DNA from: Streptomyces capillispiralis
Lineage (GTDB): Bacteria; Actinomycetota; Actinomycetes; Streptomycetales; Streptomycetaceae
DNA: 64,000 nt
Reading direction: 5' to 3'
NCBI RefSeq assembly: GCF_007829875.1
Contig: NZ_VIWV01000001.1
Coordinates: forward strand, 2,202,501-2,266,500
Made by a program: the position numbers and the translations under genes. Positions 10,575 to 20,469 of this stretch are shown here, piece by piece. Position 1 is the first letter of the stretch. Every line of letters starts with the position of its first letter. The notes under the pieces are model-generated. The model was not told the DNA's origin and searched no databases. It saw nothing but the letters and a program-made list of their open reading frames with translations.

Positions 10575-10784
10575 GCGTACTCCTCATAGTCTGTGAGTGG
10601 CCACCGAGTGCCCCCGGTCTGCGTCTCGGGGGGTCTTCCATGACTCGGAAGGCGGGGATCCGCTGGGCGCGGCCTCCAGGGCGGGACTCGCTCCGGGGGT
10701 GCGTACACAAACGGCCGTCAGTCAGGGTACCAGGGCATCGACCGGCCCTGGTCCGGCCCCCTGCCCCGCCGGGCGGCGCCGGCC
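10575..10784. other. Intergenic: rpsO promoter region and eccD 3' end
   Basis: No gene is seen. A short inverted repeat, CCAGGG and CCCTGG near 10728-10752, could terminate transcription from either side. No clear -35/-10 pair could be assigned by eye for rpsO. Confidence 0.4.
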
Positions 10785-12254
10785 TCAGCCGGTCAGCGAA
10801 CGGACGGTGCCGAGGACCCCCAGCGCGGCCAGGCACAGCGGCACCAGGGTGAGCAGGACGGCCGACTCGGTGAGGTCGAGGAAGCGGCCCCAGAAGGGGG
10901 TGAGCCCCCTGCGCGGGACGACCAGGCCGATGGCGGTGACCAGGGCGGCCCCGGCCGCGACGGCCGTCGACAGCCAGATCGTACGCAGGTCCAGCGCTCC
11001 CCTGTCGCCGTGCAGCACGAACTCGGTCAGGGCCTCGGCCGGCGGGTTCAGCACCATGCCCAGCAGCAGGAGGGCGACGGCGGCGATGCCGGCGACGAGG
11101 GCGCAGGCCACCTGCGAGGTGTAGCGGAACAGGCGGGCGCGGATCAGCAGGGACAGCCCGGCGGCCAGCGCCAGCAGCCGGCCCCACACGTCGTCCGAGA
11201 AGCCCAGGACCGCGGCGGACACGACGACGACGGCCGACGTGCCGCCCACCAGTCCCAGCAGCAGTTCGTGGCCCCGTCGCGCCTGGGCGGCGATGCGTTC
11301 CGCGTCGAGGGCCTCGGCGTCCGGCGTCCGGGAGGGGTCCGCGTCGAAGTCGTCCTGGAGCGCGGAACGCGGGGCCGCGTAGCCGATGGGCAGCCGCGCG
11401 AAGCGTGCGGACAGACCGGGCAGGAACGCGACCAGTCCGATCGCGCAGGGCGCGCACACGGCGGCGGCGGCGCTCGCGGAGGCTTCGGCGACCACCGCGA
11501 GGAAGGAGGCCAGAGTGCCCACCGCCGCGACGAAGGCGGCGGCCACGAACGGCGCGTCCGATCCGGGGGCGAGCGCGAGGAGGGTCACCGACGCCACCAG
11601 CACCGCCGCACAGCCGAGCATGAACTGCAGCCTGCCGGGCCCCTGCCCGTCCGGGGCGGCGATGATCCCGGACCCGGCGACGAGGACCAGGGGCAGGGCC
11701 CCCAGGCCCAGGGCGACGGCGGCGGCCCGGTCCTCGTACACCCGCGCGCGGACGCCCGCGAACGCGGTCAGCAGCAGGCCGAACCCTCCCGCGATCACGC
11801 CGGGCAGGGCGTGCATGTCGTGCCGTACGGGATCGGCGGACCACAGGACGAACGCGAGCAGCAGGAGGAGTACGGCGCCTCCGGTCAGGCCCGCCGCGCG
11901 CAGCAGCCCGTCGTTCCACAGGTGCCGGTCGCGGACGACCGCGGAGGCGACCGCGTCGGACACGTCGTCGTGGACGGCGGGCGGCAGCGACTGGGCGAAC
12001 GGCCGCAGGCTGAGGACCTCCCCGTCCAGGATCCGCTCGTCGGCGAGCGTGCGGGCGCCCTCCAGGACCCTGCCGTCACGCCGCACCAGGTGGTAACCCG
12101 TGGGCGTGCCGACCGGCTGGGTCTGCCCCGTCAGGCGCAGGATCTCCGGGTAGACGTCGGCCACGGGGATGTCCACCGGAAGCGCCACGTCGATACGGCT
12201 GTCGGGCGCAACCACCGTGACTCGGCAGAACCCCGTCGCCGTGGTCGTACTCAC
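10785..12254 (-). CDS. eccD: Type VII secretion integral membrane protein EccD
   Basis: 489 aa. Membrane-channel subunit of the ESX/T7SS complex. An N-terminal ubiquitin-like (YukD) domain occupies about residues 8-90 (RVTVVAPDSRIDVALPVDIPV...), followed by roughly eleven hydrophobic helices to the C-terminus, as expected for EccD. It is divergent from eccC, with 164 bases between the chosen starts. ATG start. No defect is seen. Confidence 0.93.
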   Translation of the reverse strand: MSTTTATGFCRVTVVAPDSRIDVALPVDIPVADVYPEILRLTGQTQPVGTPTGYHLVRRDGRVLEGARTLADERILDGEVLSLRPFAQSLPPAVHDDVSDAVASAVVRDRHLWNDGLLRAAGLTGGAVLLLLLAFVLWSADPVRHDMHALPGVIAGGFGLLLTAFAGVRARVYEDRAAAVALGLGALPLVLVAGSGIIAAPDGQGPGRLQFMLGCAAVLVASVTLLALAPGSDAPFVAAAFVAAVGTLASFLAVVAEASASAAAAVCAPCAIGLVAFLPGLSARFARLPIGYAAPRSALQDDFDADPSRTPDAEALDAERIAAQARRGHELLLGLVGGTSAVVVVSAAVLGFSDDVWGRLLALAAGLSLLIRARLFRYTSQVACALVAGIAAVALLLLGMVLNPPAEALTEFVLHGDRGALDLRTIWLSTAVAAGAALVTAIGLVVPRRGLTPFWGRFLDLTESAVLLTLVPLCLAALGVLGTVRSLTG

Positions 12255-12418
12255 CTTGCATGCCCCCCTGCTTCGCGGATGCGTACGCTGCGGAGCGCAA
12301 CCCTACCCACTGGGCGTGTCGGTGACGGCACGTAGGATCACCGGCGTGCGGGGGACGACCGTCACCACGGGGGTGCGGTGTGCCAACCGATCACCCGCAC
12401 AGGGGGATTGAGGCCTCG
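12255..12418. promoter_or_regulatory. Divergent eccD/eccC control region
   Basis: The region separates the two divergent core T7SS genes. A TAGGAT hexamer at 12333-12338 on the plus strand is a good Streptomyces -10 candidate for eccC, but the -35 position 16-18 bases upstream is only loosely G-rich. Treat the promoter call as tentative. Confidence 0.35.
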
Positions 12419-15400
12419 GTGAGCCAGCTCGTCATCAAGCGCCCACCACGCACGCTGCCGCCCGAAGTGCCGTCGGACGAGGTTCAGTTGGAGCCGCCTC
12501 CGGAGCTGCCGCGCGGGCAGCAGGAGGGCATGCTGATGCAGGTGCTGCCGACGCTCGGCATGGGCTCGTCGGTGGTCTTCTACTTCGCCTCCCCCAACGC
12601 GCACCCGTTCATGCGGATCATGGGCGTGGTCATGCTGGTGTCGACCGCAGCGATGGTGATCGCCCAGATCGTCCGCCATCGCCGCGGTACGCAGGGGCAA
12701 ATGGCCGACGCGCGCCGCGACTACCTCCGGTATCTGGCGCAGACCCGCCGCAGGGTCCGCGGGACGGCCCGCCGTCAGCGGGACGCGCAGTTGTACCTGC
12801 ACCCCGCGCCGGAGCAGCTGTGGGCCGTGGTCGCCGAGGGCAGCCGGGTGTGGGAACGCCGTGTCGCCGACGCGGACTTCGGGCAGGTGCGGGTCGGTCT
12901 CGGCCCGCAGCAGCTGGCCACCCCGCTGGCCGCCCCGCACACCGCGCCGGTCGACGAGCTGGAACCGCTGTGCGCCGGTGCCATGCAGCGTTTCCTGTCC
13001 GTGCACGCCCAGTTGGACGGCCTGCCGGTCGCCCTGTCGCTGCGCGCCTTCTACCACGTGACGGTCTCCGGTGACCCCGAGGTCACCCGGGCCGCCGCCC
13101 GTGCCCTGGTCGCCCAGGCGGTCACGCTGCACTCCCCCGACGACCTGGTGCTCGCCGTGGTGACCGCGCCGGGCGCCGTGAGCCGGTGGGACTGGACGAA
13201 ATGGCTTCCGCACTGCCAGCTGCCGGGGTCCCTCGACGGCGCCGGCACCCGCCGTCTCTTCGGGGACGACCTCGGTGAGCTGGAACAGCTCCTGGCGGGC
13301 CGGCTGGACGGCCGTCCGCGCTTCAGCCGGGACGGCAGGCCGTTGCTGGACCAGCCGCACATCCTGATCGTCCTCGACGGCGGCATGGTCCCGCCGACCT
13401 CCGCCTTCGCGGCCGCGGAGGGTCTGCAGGGCGTGACGATCGTCGAGGTCGTGTCCGGCGAGCTGGACCAGCCCCGCGGGGACCTCTCGGTCGTCGTGCG
13501 TCCGCAGCGGCTGTGGCTCGACTCCGGCGCCGGTGTCGTCTACGAGGGGGAGCCCGACGGGCTGTCGCTGCCCGCCGCGGAGGCACTCGCGCGGCAGCTC
13601 GCCCCGCTGCGCCTGGGCGGCGGGGACGACGACGAACCCCTGCTCGCCAACCTGGACTTCACCGAACTGCTCGGCCTGGGGGACGCGGCGACGGTCGACG
13701 TCGGGCGGACCTGGCGGCCGCGGTCGACGCCTGAGCGCCTCAGGGTGCCGATCGGGGTCGGCGAGGACGGCCGGCCGGTGATGCTGGACCTCAAGGAGGC
13801 CGCGCAGGACGGCATGGGCCCGCACGGCCTGTGCGTGGGCGCCACCGGCTCCGGCAAGTCCGAACTGCTGCGCACCCTGGTGCTGGGCCTGGCCGTCACC
13901 CACTCCTCCGAGACGCTGAACTTCGTCCTCGCGGACTTCAAGGGCGGTGCCACGTTCGCCGGCATGTCACGGCTTCCGCACGTCGCCGCCGTGATCACCA
14001 ACCTCGCCGACGACCTGACCCTCGTCGACCGCATGGGCGACGCGATCCGCGGCGAACTCCAGCGCCGCCAGGAGCTGCTGCGCGCCGCCGGCAACTACGC
14101 CAACATCCACGACTACGAGAAGGCGCGGGCCGCCGGTGCTCCGCTGGAGCCGCTGGCCTCGCTCGTCCTCGTGATCGACGAGTTCAGCGAACTCCTCACC
14201 GCGAAACCGGATTTCATCGACATGTTCATCCAGATCGGCCGCATCGGCCGTTCGCTGGGTGTGCATCTGCTGCTCGCCTCGCAGCGGCTCGAGGAGGGCC
14301 GGCTGCGCGGTCTGGACACGTATCTGTCGTACCGCATCGGTCTGCGGACCTTCTCGGCCGCCGAGTCGCGTGCGGCGCTCGGCGTGCCGGACGCGTACCA
14401 CCTGCCCTCCGTGCCCGGTTCGGGCTACCTGAAGTTCGGCACGGACGAGATGGTGCGGTTCAAGGCGGCGTACGTGTCCGGCCCGTACCGCGCGGGCGGC
14501 GCCGACACCGGCCGGAGCACGATGCCCGTCGAGCGGCGGCCCGCGCTGTTCACCGCCGCGCCCGTGCCGGTGGTGTACGCGGCCCCGGACCCGGAGCGGA
14601 CGCCTGTTCCCGGCCGGCGCGAGGAGGACGACGCCCTGGCGGACACCGTGCTGGACGTCGTCGTGCACCGGCTGGAGGGGCAGGGCGCGCCCGCGCACCA
14701 GGTGTGGCTGCCACCGCTGGACCGGGCACCGGCGCTGAACGAGCTGCTGCCCGCCCTGTCCGTCTCCGCCGGGCGCGGCCTCCACGCGGCGGAGTACACC
14801 CGGCCGGGCGGCCTGGCGATTCCGCTCGGACTGATCGACAAGCCCTTCGAGCAGAAGCGGGAAATTCTCCACCAGGACTTCTCCGGAGCGGCGGGCCACA
14901 TGATGGTGGTCGGCGGCCCCCAGTCGGGCAAGTCGACCCTGCTGCGCACCCTGATCACCGCGTTCGCACTGACCCACACCCCGCACGAAGTGCAGTTCTA
15001 CGGCCTTGACTTCGGCGGCGGCGGTCTCGCCTCGGTCGCCGACCTGCCGCACGTGGGCGGTGTCGCGTCGCGCCTCGACCCCGAGCGCGTACGGCGCACG
15101 GTCGCGGAGGTCGCCGGCATCCTCAACCGCCGCGAGCACTTCTTCCGCGTCAACGGCATCGACTCCGTCGCCACCTACCGCCGGCGTCGCGCGGCGGGCG
15201 ATCTGCCCGGCGAGCCGTGGGGGGACGTCTTCCTCGTCATCGACGGCTGGGGCGGCTTCCGCAACGACTACGAGGGCCTCGAGGGCGTCGTCAACGACAT
15301 CGCCGCCCGGGGGCTGGGATACGGCGTCCACGTGGTCCTCTCCGCCTCGCGCTACATGGAGGTGCGCGCGGTGCTCAAGGACCAGATCCTCGGCCGGCTG

Positions 15401-16381
15401 GAGCTGCGCCTCGGCGATGCCATGGACTCCGAGTTCGACCGCAAGGTGGCCCTGAACGTGCCGGCCGGGGTGCCGGGCCGTGGTCAGGTTCCCGCCAAAT
15501 TGCACTTCATGACGGCGCTGCCGCGGATCGACTCGTCCCCCACCCCGGAGGACCTGGCCGACGCCACCGCCCAGCTGGTCCGGGCGGTGAAGGACAACTG
15601 GCAGGGCCCCGCGGCCCCCACCGTGCGCCTCCTGCCCCGCAAGCTGCCCGCCGACCGGCTGCCCAAGGGCTTCGAGTTCCCGCAGCACGGCATCGCGATC
15701 GGCATCGACGAGGCCAACCTGGAGCCGGTGTTCATCGACTTCGACACCGACCCCTTCTTCCTCGTCTTCGGGGAGAGCGAGTCCGGCAAGACCAACCTGC
15801 TGCGTCTGATCGCGAAGCAGATCGCGGAGCGCTACACCCCGGCCGAGGCGCGGATCGTGGTCGGCGACTACCGGCGCACCATGCTGGAGGCGGTGCCGGA
15901 GACCCACCTGCTGGAGTACGCGCCCATGGCGTCGGCCATGCAGGTGCACATGGACGCCGTACGCCAGTTCATGGAGAAGCGGGCGCCCAAGCCGGACATC
16001 ACACCGCAGCAGCTGCGGGACCGCAGCTGGTGGAGCGGCCCGCAGCTGTTCATCCTCGTCGACGACCACGAGCTGGTCGCGACCAACTCGGGCAACCCGC
16101 TGTCCCAGCTGGTGGAGCACCTGCCCTTCGCGCGGGACGTGGGCGTCAAGTTCGTCATCGCGCGCAGCTCGGCCGGCGCGTCCCGCGCGATGTTCGAGTC
16201 GTTCATGCAGCGTCTGAAGGAACTGGGCGCCCAGGGCGTGGTCCTCTCGGGGGACCCGAGCGAGGGCGACATCCTGGGCAATGTGCGCGCCCGGCCCATG
16301 CCTCCGGGACGTGGCGTGTTCGTCTCGCGGAAGCGCGGTACGCCCCTGATTCAGGTGGGCTTGCTTCCGCAACGGCATTAG
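12419..16381 (+). CDS. eccC: Type VII secretion ATPase EccC
   Basis: 1320 aa. Fused EccCa/EccCb motor that recognises and drives substrates through the T7SS pore. Two hydrophobic segments lie at about residues 40-80, followed by three FtsK/SpoIIIE ATPase modules with intact Walker A motifs: GATGSGKS (474-481), GGPQSGKS (832-839) and GESESGKT (1118-1125). Walker B of the first is LVIDE (584-588). The GTG at 12419 is preferred because GAGG precedes it and the protein then begins MSQLVIKRP; an in-frame GTG at 12380 would add 13 residues. The third module is the one expected to bind the EsxB-type C-terminal signal. Confidence 0.95.
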   Translation: MSQLVIKRPPRTLPPEVPSDEVQLEPPPELPRGQQEGMLMQVLPTLGMGSSVVFYFASPNAHPFMRIMGVVMLVSTAAMVIAQIVRHRRGTQGQMADARRDYLRYLAQTRRRVRGTARRQRDAQLYLHPAPEQLWAVVAEGSRVWERRVADADFGQVRVGLGPQQLATPLAAPHTAPVDELEPLCAGAMQRFLSVHAQLDGLPVALSLRAFYHVTVSGDPEVTRAAARALVAQAVTLHSPDDLVLAVVTAPGAVSRWDWTKWLPHCQLPGSLDGAGTRRLFGDDLGELEQLLAGRLDGRPRFSRDGRPLLDQPHILIVLDGGMVPPTSAFAAAEGLQGVTIVEVVSGELDQPRGDLSVVVRPQRLWLDSGAGVVYEGEPDGLSLPAAEALARQLAPLRLGGGDDDEPLLANLDFTELLGLGDAATVDVGRTWRPRSTPERLRVPIGVGEDGRPVMLDLKEAAQDGMGPHGLCVGATGSGKSELLRTLVLGLAVTHSSETLNFVLADFKGGATFAGMSRLPHVAAVITNLADDLTLVDRMGDAIRGELQRRQELLRAAGNYANIHDYEKARAAGAPLEPLASLVLVIDEFSELLTAKPDFIDMFIQIGRIGRSLGVHLLLASQRLEEGRLRGLDTYLSYRIGLRTFSAAESRAALGVPDAYHLPSVPGSGYLKFGTDEMVRFKAAYVSGPYRAGGADTGRSTMPVERRPALFTAAPVPVVYAAPDPERTPVPGRREEDDALADTVLDVVVHRLEGQGAPAHQVWLPPLDRAPALNELLPALSVSAGRGLHAAEYTRPGGLAIPLGLIDKPFEQKREILHQDFSGAAGHMMVVGGPQSGKSTLLRTLITAFALTHTPHEVQFYGLDFGGGGLASVADLPHVGGVASRLDPERVRRTVAEVAGILNRREHFFRVNGIDSVATYRRRRAAGDLPGEPWGDVFLVIDGWGGFRNDYEGLEGVVNDIAARGLGYGVHVVLSASRYMEVRAVLKDQILGRLELRLGDAMDSEFDRKVALNVPAGVPGRGQVPAKLHFMTALPRIDSSPTPEDLADATAQLVRAVKDNWQGPAAPTVRLLPRKLPADRLPKGFEFPQHGIAIGIDEANLEPVFIDFDTDPFFLVFGESESGKTNLLRLIAKQIAERYTPAEARIVVGDYRRTMLEAVPETHLLEYAPMASAMQVHMDAVRQFMEKRAPKPDITPQQLRDRSWWSGPQLFILVDDHELVATNSGNPLSQLVEHLPFARDVGVKFVIARSSAGASRAMFESFMQRLKELGAQGVVLSGDPSEGDILGNVRARPMPPGRGVFVSRKRGTPLIQVGLLPQRH

Positions 16382-16469
16382 GGTGATCGACCGAGCCTCG
16401 GTCCGTGTCCTGTGGCGCGGGGCGAGGCGGTGGAACGGGGTGAACGGGGAGAACGGGGAGGCGGACGGG

Positions 16470-16979
16470 GTGAGTTCGAACGGGGGCAGTGGTTCGGGTG
16501 GTGCGCCGGACACGGGGAAGGCGTTCGACACGCTGTCCGGTGTGAACCCACAGATGGCGCTGGACATCCAGCACAGCGCCATGAAGAGCTTCAAGAAGCG
16601 CGTCGACGAACTGCTGCGCGAACTGGACGGTTCCGAGGCGGCCCCGACCAGGGTCGGCCAGGACCGTCTCTCACGCGCCCAGCTGGGATCCGCGGACTTC
16701 AAGGAAGCGCAGTTCCTCTACGACTCCTACGCCATCGTGCACGACGAGTTGGAGAACCTCTCCAAGGCACTCGGCGCGCAGATCGAGGGCATGGGGCTGG
16801 CGGTGCACGCGTCCCGGGTGGGTTACGAGAACCTCGACGCCGACATCAAGGCGCGGATGAAGGCGGTCAACGCGGAGGCGGAGAAGTATTACGTCGTGGG
16901 GCGGGATCCGTATGTGGAGGGGCCGAACCAGAACGCCGACACACCCGGATCCGCATCCGACAAGGGGGCGACCTACTGA
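16470..16979 (+). CDS. T7SS-locus helical protein, likely partner of the next gene
   Basis: 169 aa, GTG start preceded by GGGGAGG. After a Gly/Ser-rich N-terminus it is almost entirely predicted helix (QMALDIQHSAMKSFKKRVDELL ... VHDELENLSKALGAQ), with a short disordered tail. The length and two-helix appearance resemble WXG100/ESX partners, but no W-x-G turn is present. Its stop overlaps the next start as TGATG, so the two are translated together and probably form a pair. The frame is open further upstream, with other GTG codons at 16440 and before. Confidence 0.7.
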   Translation: MSSNGGSGSGGAPDTGKAFDTLSGVNPQMALDIQHSAMKSFKKRVDELLRELDGSEAAPTRVGQDRLSRAQLGSADFKEAQFLYDSYAIVHDELENLSKALGAQIEGMGLAVHASRVGYENLDADIKARMKAVNAEAEKYYVVGRDPYVEGPNQNADTPGSASDKGATY

Positions 16980-18532
16980 TGGGAGAGCAGGCGCGCCGCG
17001 GAACGCCGCGACCGGCCCGTACGGACTTCGAGTCCATGACCCACGAGCAACTGGCGGCGCTTCTCGACTCGGCGAGCCCTGAGGGGGCGTCCCAGCTCGC
17101 GGCCAAACTGTCCAAGGCCTCGTCGACGATCACCAAGATCGGCGACGACCTCATGACGTACGTCAAGGGGCTGGAGTGGCAGGGCGAGGGCGGTGACGCC
17201 TTCCGTGACTGGGGTGGACAGAGCGCGGCCGCGACGCTCCGTCTGGGCGAGTACGCCGAGGTGGCGTCGCGTTGGATGGCGACGGTGGCCCAGGCGGTCG
17301 CGGAGGCCAAGGCGGCGCTGCCGGACACCTCCGAGACCACCCGGGCCGAGGCGGACCTCGCCGACGCGAGGAAGACGCTGGCAGCAGCAGAGGACCCCGG
17401 TGCCCGCAACGATCCCGAGGCCCGCAAGCTGGCGCAGACGGCCCAGTCCGACGCGGCGGCGGCGCAGCAACGGATGGAGGCGGCGCGCGCGGAGGCCGTG
17501 CAGCAGCTGCGGAAGCTGGCTCAAACCTACGAGTACTCGGCGTATCAGGTGAACAGCGTGCCGCCGCCCACGTTTGCGCCACCGGCCGATCACCTTGACG
17601 AGGGGGAGTGGCGGCAGTCGGACCAGCACGCCGTTGCTGTGCCCGGTGGTTCCTCTGCGGCGACCACGTTCTCCTCCGGGACCAGTGGGTTCCAGGAGCG
17701 TACCGGGGCGCCCGCCCCCGTACCGACCGGCTCATACGTGACTCCCTCCGAGGGATCCCGGACGCCTGACAGGGAGCCGTCACGCCCTGCCACGATGGAG
17801 ATCGACAGCGTGGCCACTGTGCCGGACACCCGATCTCCTTCTTCCACCAATGCGCCGACGCCGCCTAACGGCCCCGGTCCGCGTCCCGACGCCATGCAAC
17901 AACCGGCTGTCGTCCCTCCTGGCGCACTGGGCCGGTTGAGCCCTCAAGGCTCACTCGGACCTCAGCAGTTGCCGTCGGTCACTCGGCCGCCTCTGCTGCC
18001 CGGCCAGGGAACTGCAGGCGGAGGCCGCCTCCGTGTGCCTGGAGAGACCGGGATCATCGGGGGACGTCCGGTGTCGCCCGGTGGGGGCAGGCTGTCGACC
18101 GGCATTCCTCAAGGGACGGTGATCGGCGGCGAACGACGTGCACCGCAGGGGTACGGGCCGATGGGGCGTGCTGTCCCTCCTGGCATTCCTGCGGCCGCAG
18201 GCCCGTCCTCCGGGCAGAGCAGTACAGGCGGGTCGCGACGCCTCGCGTCGGAGACCGGCGGTGTGTTCGGCAACCGGCCGGCCCAGCCGGGGCGTACCGG
18301 GTCTCGGCCGTTCACGCCCGGCGGCGCCGGCCTGGTGCGGCCACCGAGCGCCAGCGACCCGGCGCACGGTTCGGCGTCCGGTCGCACCGGCGGCACCGCG
18401 CTCGCACCCCATCAGCAGGTCCCCCGCCGGGAGACTCGGCAGGAGCAGAATCAACGACCGGACTACCTCGCTGAAGAGGAAGAGACCTGGAACCGCAGGG
18501 ATTCGCGAGCGGTTCCGCCGGTCATCGACTGA
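16979..18532 (+). CDS. WXG-domain protein with long Pro/Gly-rich tail, probable T7SS substrate
   Basis: 517 aa. Residues about 20-190 are helical with a W-Q-G turn at 67-69 (KGLEWQGEGGDAF), typical of WXG100-like secreted proteins. About residues 200-480 are a low-complexity Pro/Gly/Ser tail with GGRPVSPGGGRL-type repeats. The protein ends in a compact charged motif, YLAEEEETWNRR...PPVID, that I recall from other actinobacterial WXG proteins and that may be a secretion or interaction signal. The architecture recalls mycobacterial PPE/Esp substrates without sequence identity. ATG overlaps the previous stop. Confidence 0.75.
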   Translation: MGEQARRGTPRPARTDFESMTHEQLAALLDSASPEGASQLAAKLSKASSTITKIGDDLMTYVKGLEWQGEGGDAFRDWGGQSAAATLRLGEYAEVASRWMATVAQAVAEAKAALPDTSETTRAEADLADARKTLAAAEDPGARNDPEARKLAQTAQSDAAAAQQRMEAARAEAVQQLRKLAQTYEYSAYQVNSVPPPTFAPPADHLDEGEWRQSDQHAVAVPGGSSAATTFSSGTSGFQERTGAPAPVPTGSYVTPSEGSRTPDREPSRPATMEIDSVATVPDTRSPSSTNAPTPPNGPGPRPDAMQQPAVVPPGALGRLSPQGSLGPQQLPSVTRPPLLPGQGTAGGGRLRVPGETGIIGGRPVSPGGGRLSTGIPQGTVIGGERRAPQGYGPMGRAVPPGIPAAAGPSSGQSSTGGSRRLASETGGVFGNRPAQPGRTGSRPFTPGGAGLVRPPSASDPAHGSASGRTGGTALAPHQQVPRRETRQEQNQRPDYLAEEEETWNRRDSRAVPPVID

Positions 18533-18569
18533 GACCCCAGATCACGTCAGCACATAGGCAGGAAGGCAC

Positions 18570-19976
18570 ATGCGCAGCAGGAGCAAACGAACGCGGCGGC
18601 CTCTCTCGGTGGCATCGGCTGCACTCGGCCTGCTGCTCGTCGGCATCGCCGCCACACCCGCCCACGCCGAGTCGGTACGTGACATGCAATGGCACCTCGA
18701 CGCCATGCATGCCGAGGAGATGTGGAAGGTCAGCAAGGGAGAGGGCGTCACCGTCGCAGTCATCGACTCCGGCGTCGACGACTCCCTTGCCGACCTGAAG
18801 GGTCAGGTCCTCGACGGCAAGGACTACTCCGAGCAGCGTGGTGACGAGCACACCGACATCGATCAGCACGGAACGTCCATGGCGGCACTGATCGCAGCCA
18901 CAGGCGCACGGGGATCCCAGCAGGGCTCCTACGGCCTTGCGCCAGCCGCCAAGATCCTCCCCATTCGTATGCGCTACGCCACGGAGAACTACGGCCAAGT
19001 CGACAACAAGGCCGAGTACTCACGCGTTCTGACGAGGGCCATTCGCTACGCGGCGGACACCGACGCGCAGATCATCAACATCTCCATGGGCAGCTCCAAC
19101 GCACCAGGCAGGAAGAACGTCGGCACGCCGGAACTCGCCTCCGCGGTCCGCTACGCCATCGCGAAGGGCAAGCTGATCTTCGCCGCCGTCGGCAACGCCG
19201 GCGACAGGTCGAACCTTCCGGAGTACCCAGCTTCCACACCGGGCGTCGTAGGAGTCGGGGCGGCGGACAAGAACGGCAACGTGCTGGAGACATCTCAGAG
19301 CGGTCCGCAGGTTGACCTCACTGCCCCCGGTGAAGACATCATCAACGCCTGCCTGGAAGGTACTCAGGTCTGCACAGGAAGCGGAACCAGTGCCTCGACA
19401 GCGCTGGCCTCGGCCTCGGCCGCGCTCATCTGGGCCCAGCATCCCGACTGGACCAACCACCAGGTACTCCGGGTCATGCTGAACACCGCGGGAAAGGCCA
19501 ACAGCGGTGCACAGCGAACCGACTTCGTCGGCTACGGCATCGTCCGTCCCCGCATCGCACTGAAGAACCCGGGGGATCCGGGCCCCGCGGACGAGTTCCC
19601 CCTCCCCGACCTGGCCGCAGCCGCCTCGAAGCCGCCGTCGGCCGAGACATCCCCATCGGCAGGCGCAGGGGGCAACGACTCCGTCACCGACGAGGCGAGT
19701 CCCGCGACCGCCGCCTCGACCAACAGCGACGGCCTCAATTCCTCGTGGATTGCTCTGGGCGCAGCCGCCGGTACCCTCCTCGCGGCGGCCGTCGCCATAC
19801 CGACACTCCGCGCCCGCCGCCGACGCTCAGCCCCGGTGCCGGCGTCCCCGCCCCTTCCTCCGCCGTACTCCCCCTACGGGCCCGCGCCTCAACAGCCCCC
19901 GGCCTACGGCCCCCCGCCGGGGCACATCGCTCCCCCGCCGCCGACCAGCGGCCAGGACAGGGGCCGGCGCTCCTGA
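18570..19976 (+). CDS. mycP1: Type VII secretion-associated serine protease (mycosin) 1
   Basis: 468 aa subtilisin-like mycosin. Signal peptide to about residue 33 (cleavage after AHA). The catalytic triad is intact: Asp66 (VIDSGVD), His100 (QHGTSMAA), Ser274 (GSGTSAST), with oxyanion Asn209 in GNAGD. Cys261 and Cys268 could form a disulfide. A linker rich in Ser/Pro leads to a membrane helix near residues 392-413 and a Pro/Tyr-rich cytoplasmic tail, which is longer than usual. It sits between the WXG protein and the 143/751-aa pair on the same strand. Confidence 0.93.
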   Translation: MRSRSKRTRRPLSVASAALGLLLVGIAATPAHAESVRDMQWHLDAMHAEEMWKVSKGEGVTVAVIDSGVDDSLADLKGQVLDGKDYSEQRGDEHTDIDQHGTSMAALIAATGARGSQQGSYGLAPAAKILPIRMRYATENYGQVDNKAEYSRVLTRAIRYAADTDAQIINISMGSSNAPGRKNVGTPELASAVRYAIAKGKLIFAAVGNAGDRSNLPEYPASTPGVVGVGAADKNGNVLETSQSGPQVDLTAPGEDIINACLEGTQVCTGSGTSASTALASASAALIWAQHPDWTNHQVLRVMLNTAGKANSGAQRTDFVGYGIVRPRIALKNPGDPGPADEFPLPDLAAAASKPPSAETSPSAGAGGNDSVTDEASPATAASTNSDGLNSSWIALGAAAGTLLAAAVAIPTLRARRRRSAPVPASPPLPPPYSPYGPAPQQPPAYGPPPGHIAPPPPTSGQDRGRRS

Positions 19977-20028
19977 GGGGCGCACGCACCGCAAGACCAG
20001 TCGTCAGCGACAGTTCGAAGGAACCGAC

Positions 20029-20460
20029 GTGTCATTCGACGAGATGTGGGGCCAGGCCCGCAACGACGCACTCGCGCGGCAGCAGAGCAGCATGCAGCTG
20101 AACCAGCTCGCCGCTTCCGGGGGTGGTGGATCCGGCGGCAGTGACTACACAGTGACGTCACCGGACCTGAAGGCCGTCGGTAACGAGGCCCAGGAGCTGT
20201 ATCACGGCTTGGAGGCGGGCGCGTTCCACGCAGGGGCCAACACCGACACGGCCGCGAGCAGCCTGGACGCGGACGGTTTCCGGACCGGCTCGGCCATGTG
20301 GGCCGCATGGGACACCTGGCGGTCACAGGCGGAAGCGCTCCTCAGCGCGTGCGCCCACATCCACAATCACCTGGAGGACACCGTCGTGACGCACGCCAAG
20401 CACGAGGAGCTTCTGGTGACCAACCTGTCCGTCGAGCAGATCACCAAGCACTTCAAGTAG
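20029..20460 (+). CDS. Small helical T7SS-associated protein
   Basis: 143 aa, GTG start with GAAGGA eight bases upstream. A Gly-rich stretch follows the first 30 residues. About residues 43-140 look like a helical hairpin of ESX size, with several Trp residues around the middle (MWAAWDTWRSQ). It is followed nine bases later by the 751-aa gene. The order small helical protein then large WxG/LXG-like protein resembles the chaperone/targeting partners of LXG effectors in other T7SSs. That role is inferred from context. Confidence 0.65.
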   Translation: MSFDEMWGQARNDALARQQSSMQLNQLAASGGGGSGGSDYTVTSPDLKAVGNEAQELYHGLEAGAFHAGANTDTAASSLDADGFRTGSAMWAAWDTWRSQAEALLSACAHIHNHLEDTVVTHAKHEELLVTNLSVEQITKHFK

Positions 20461-20469
20461 GGCGGCGCC

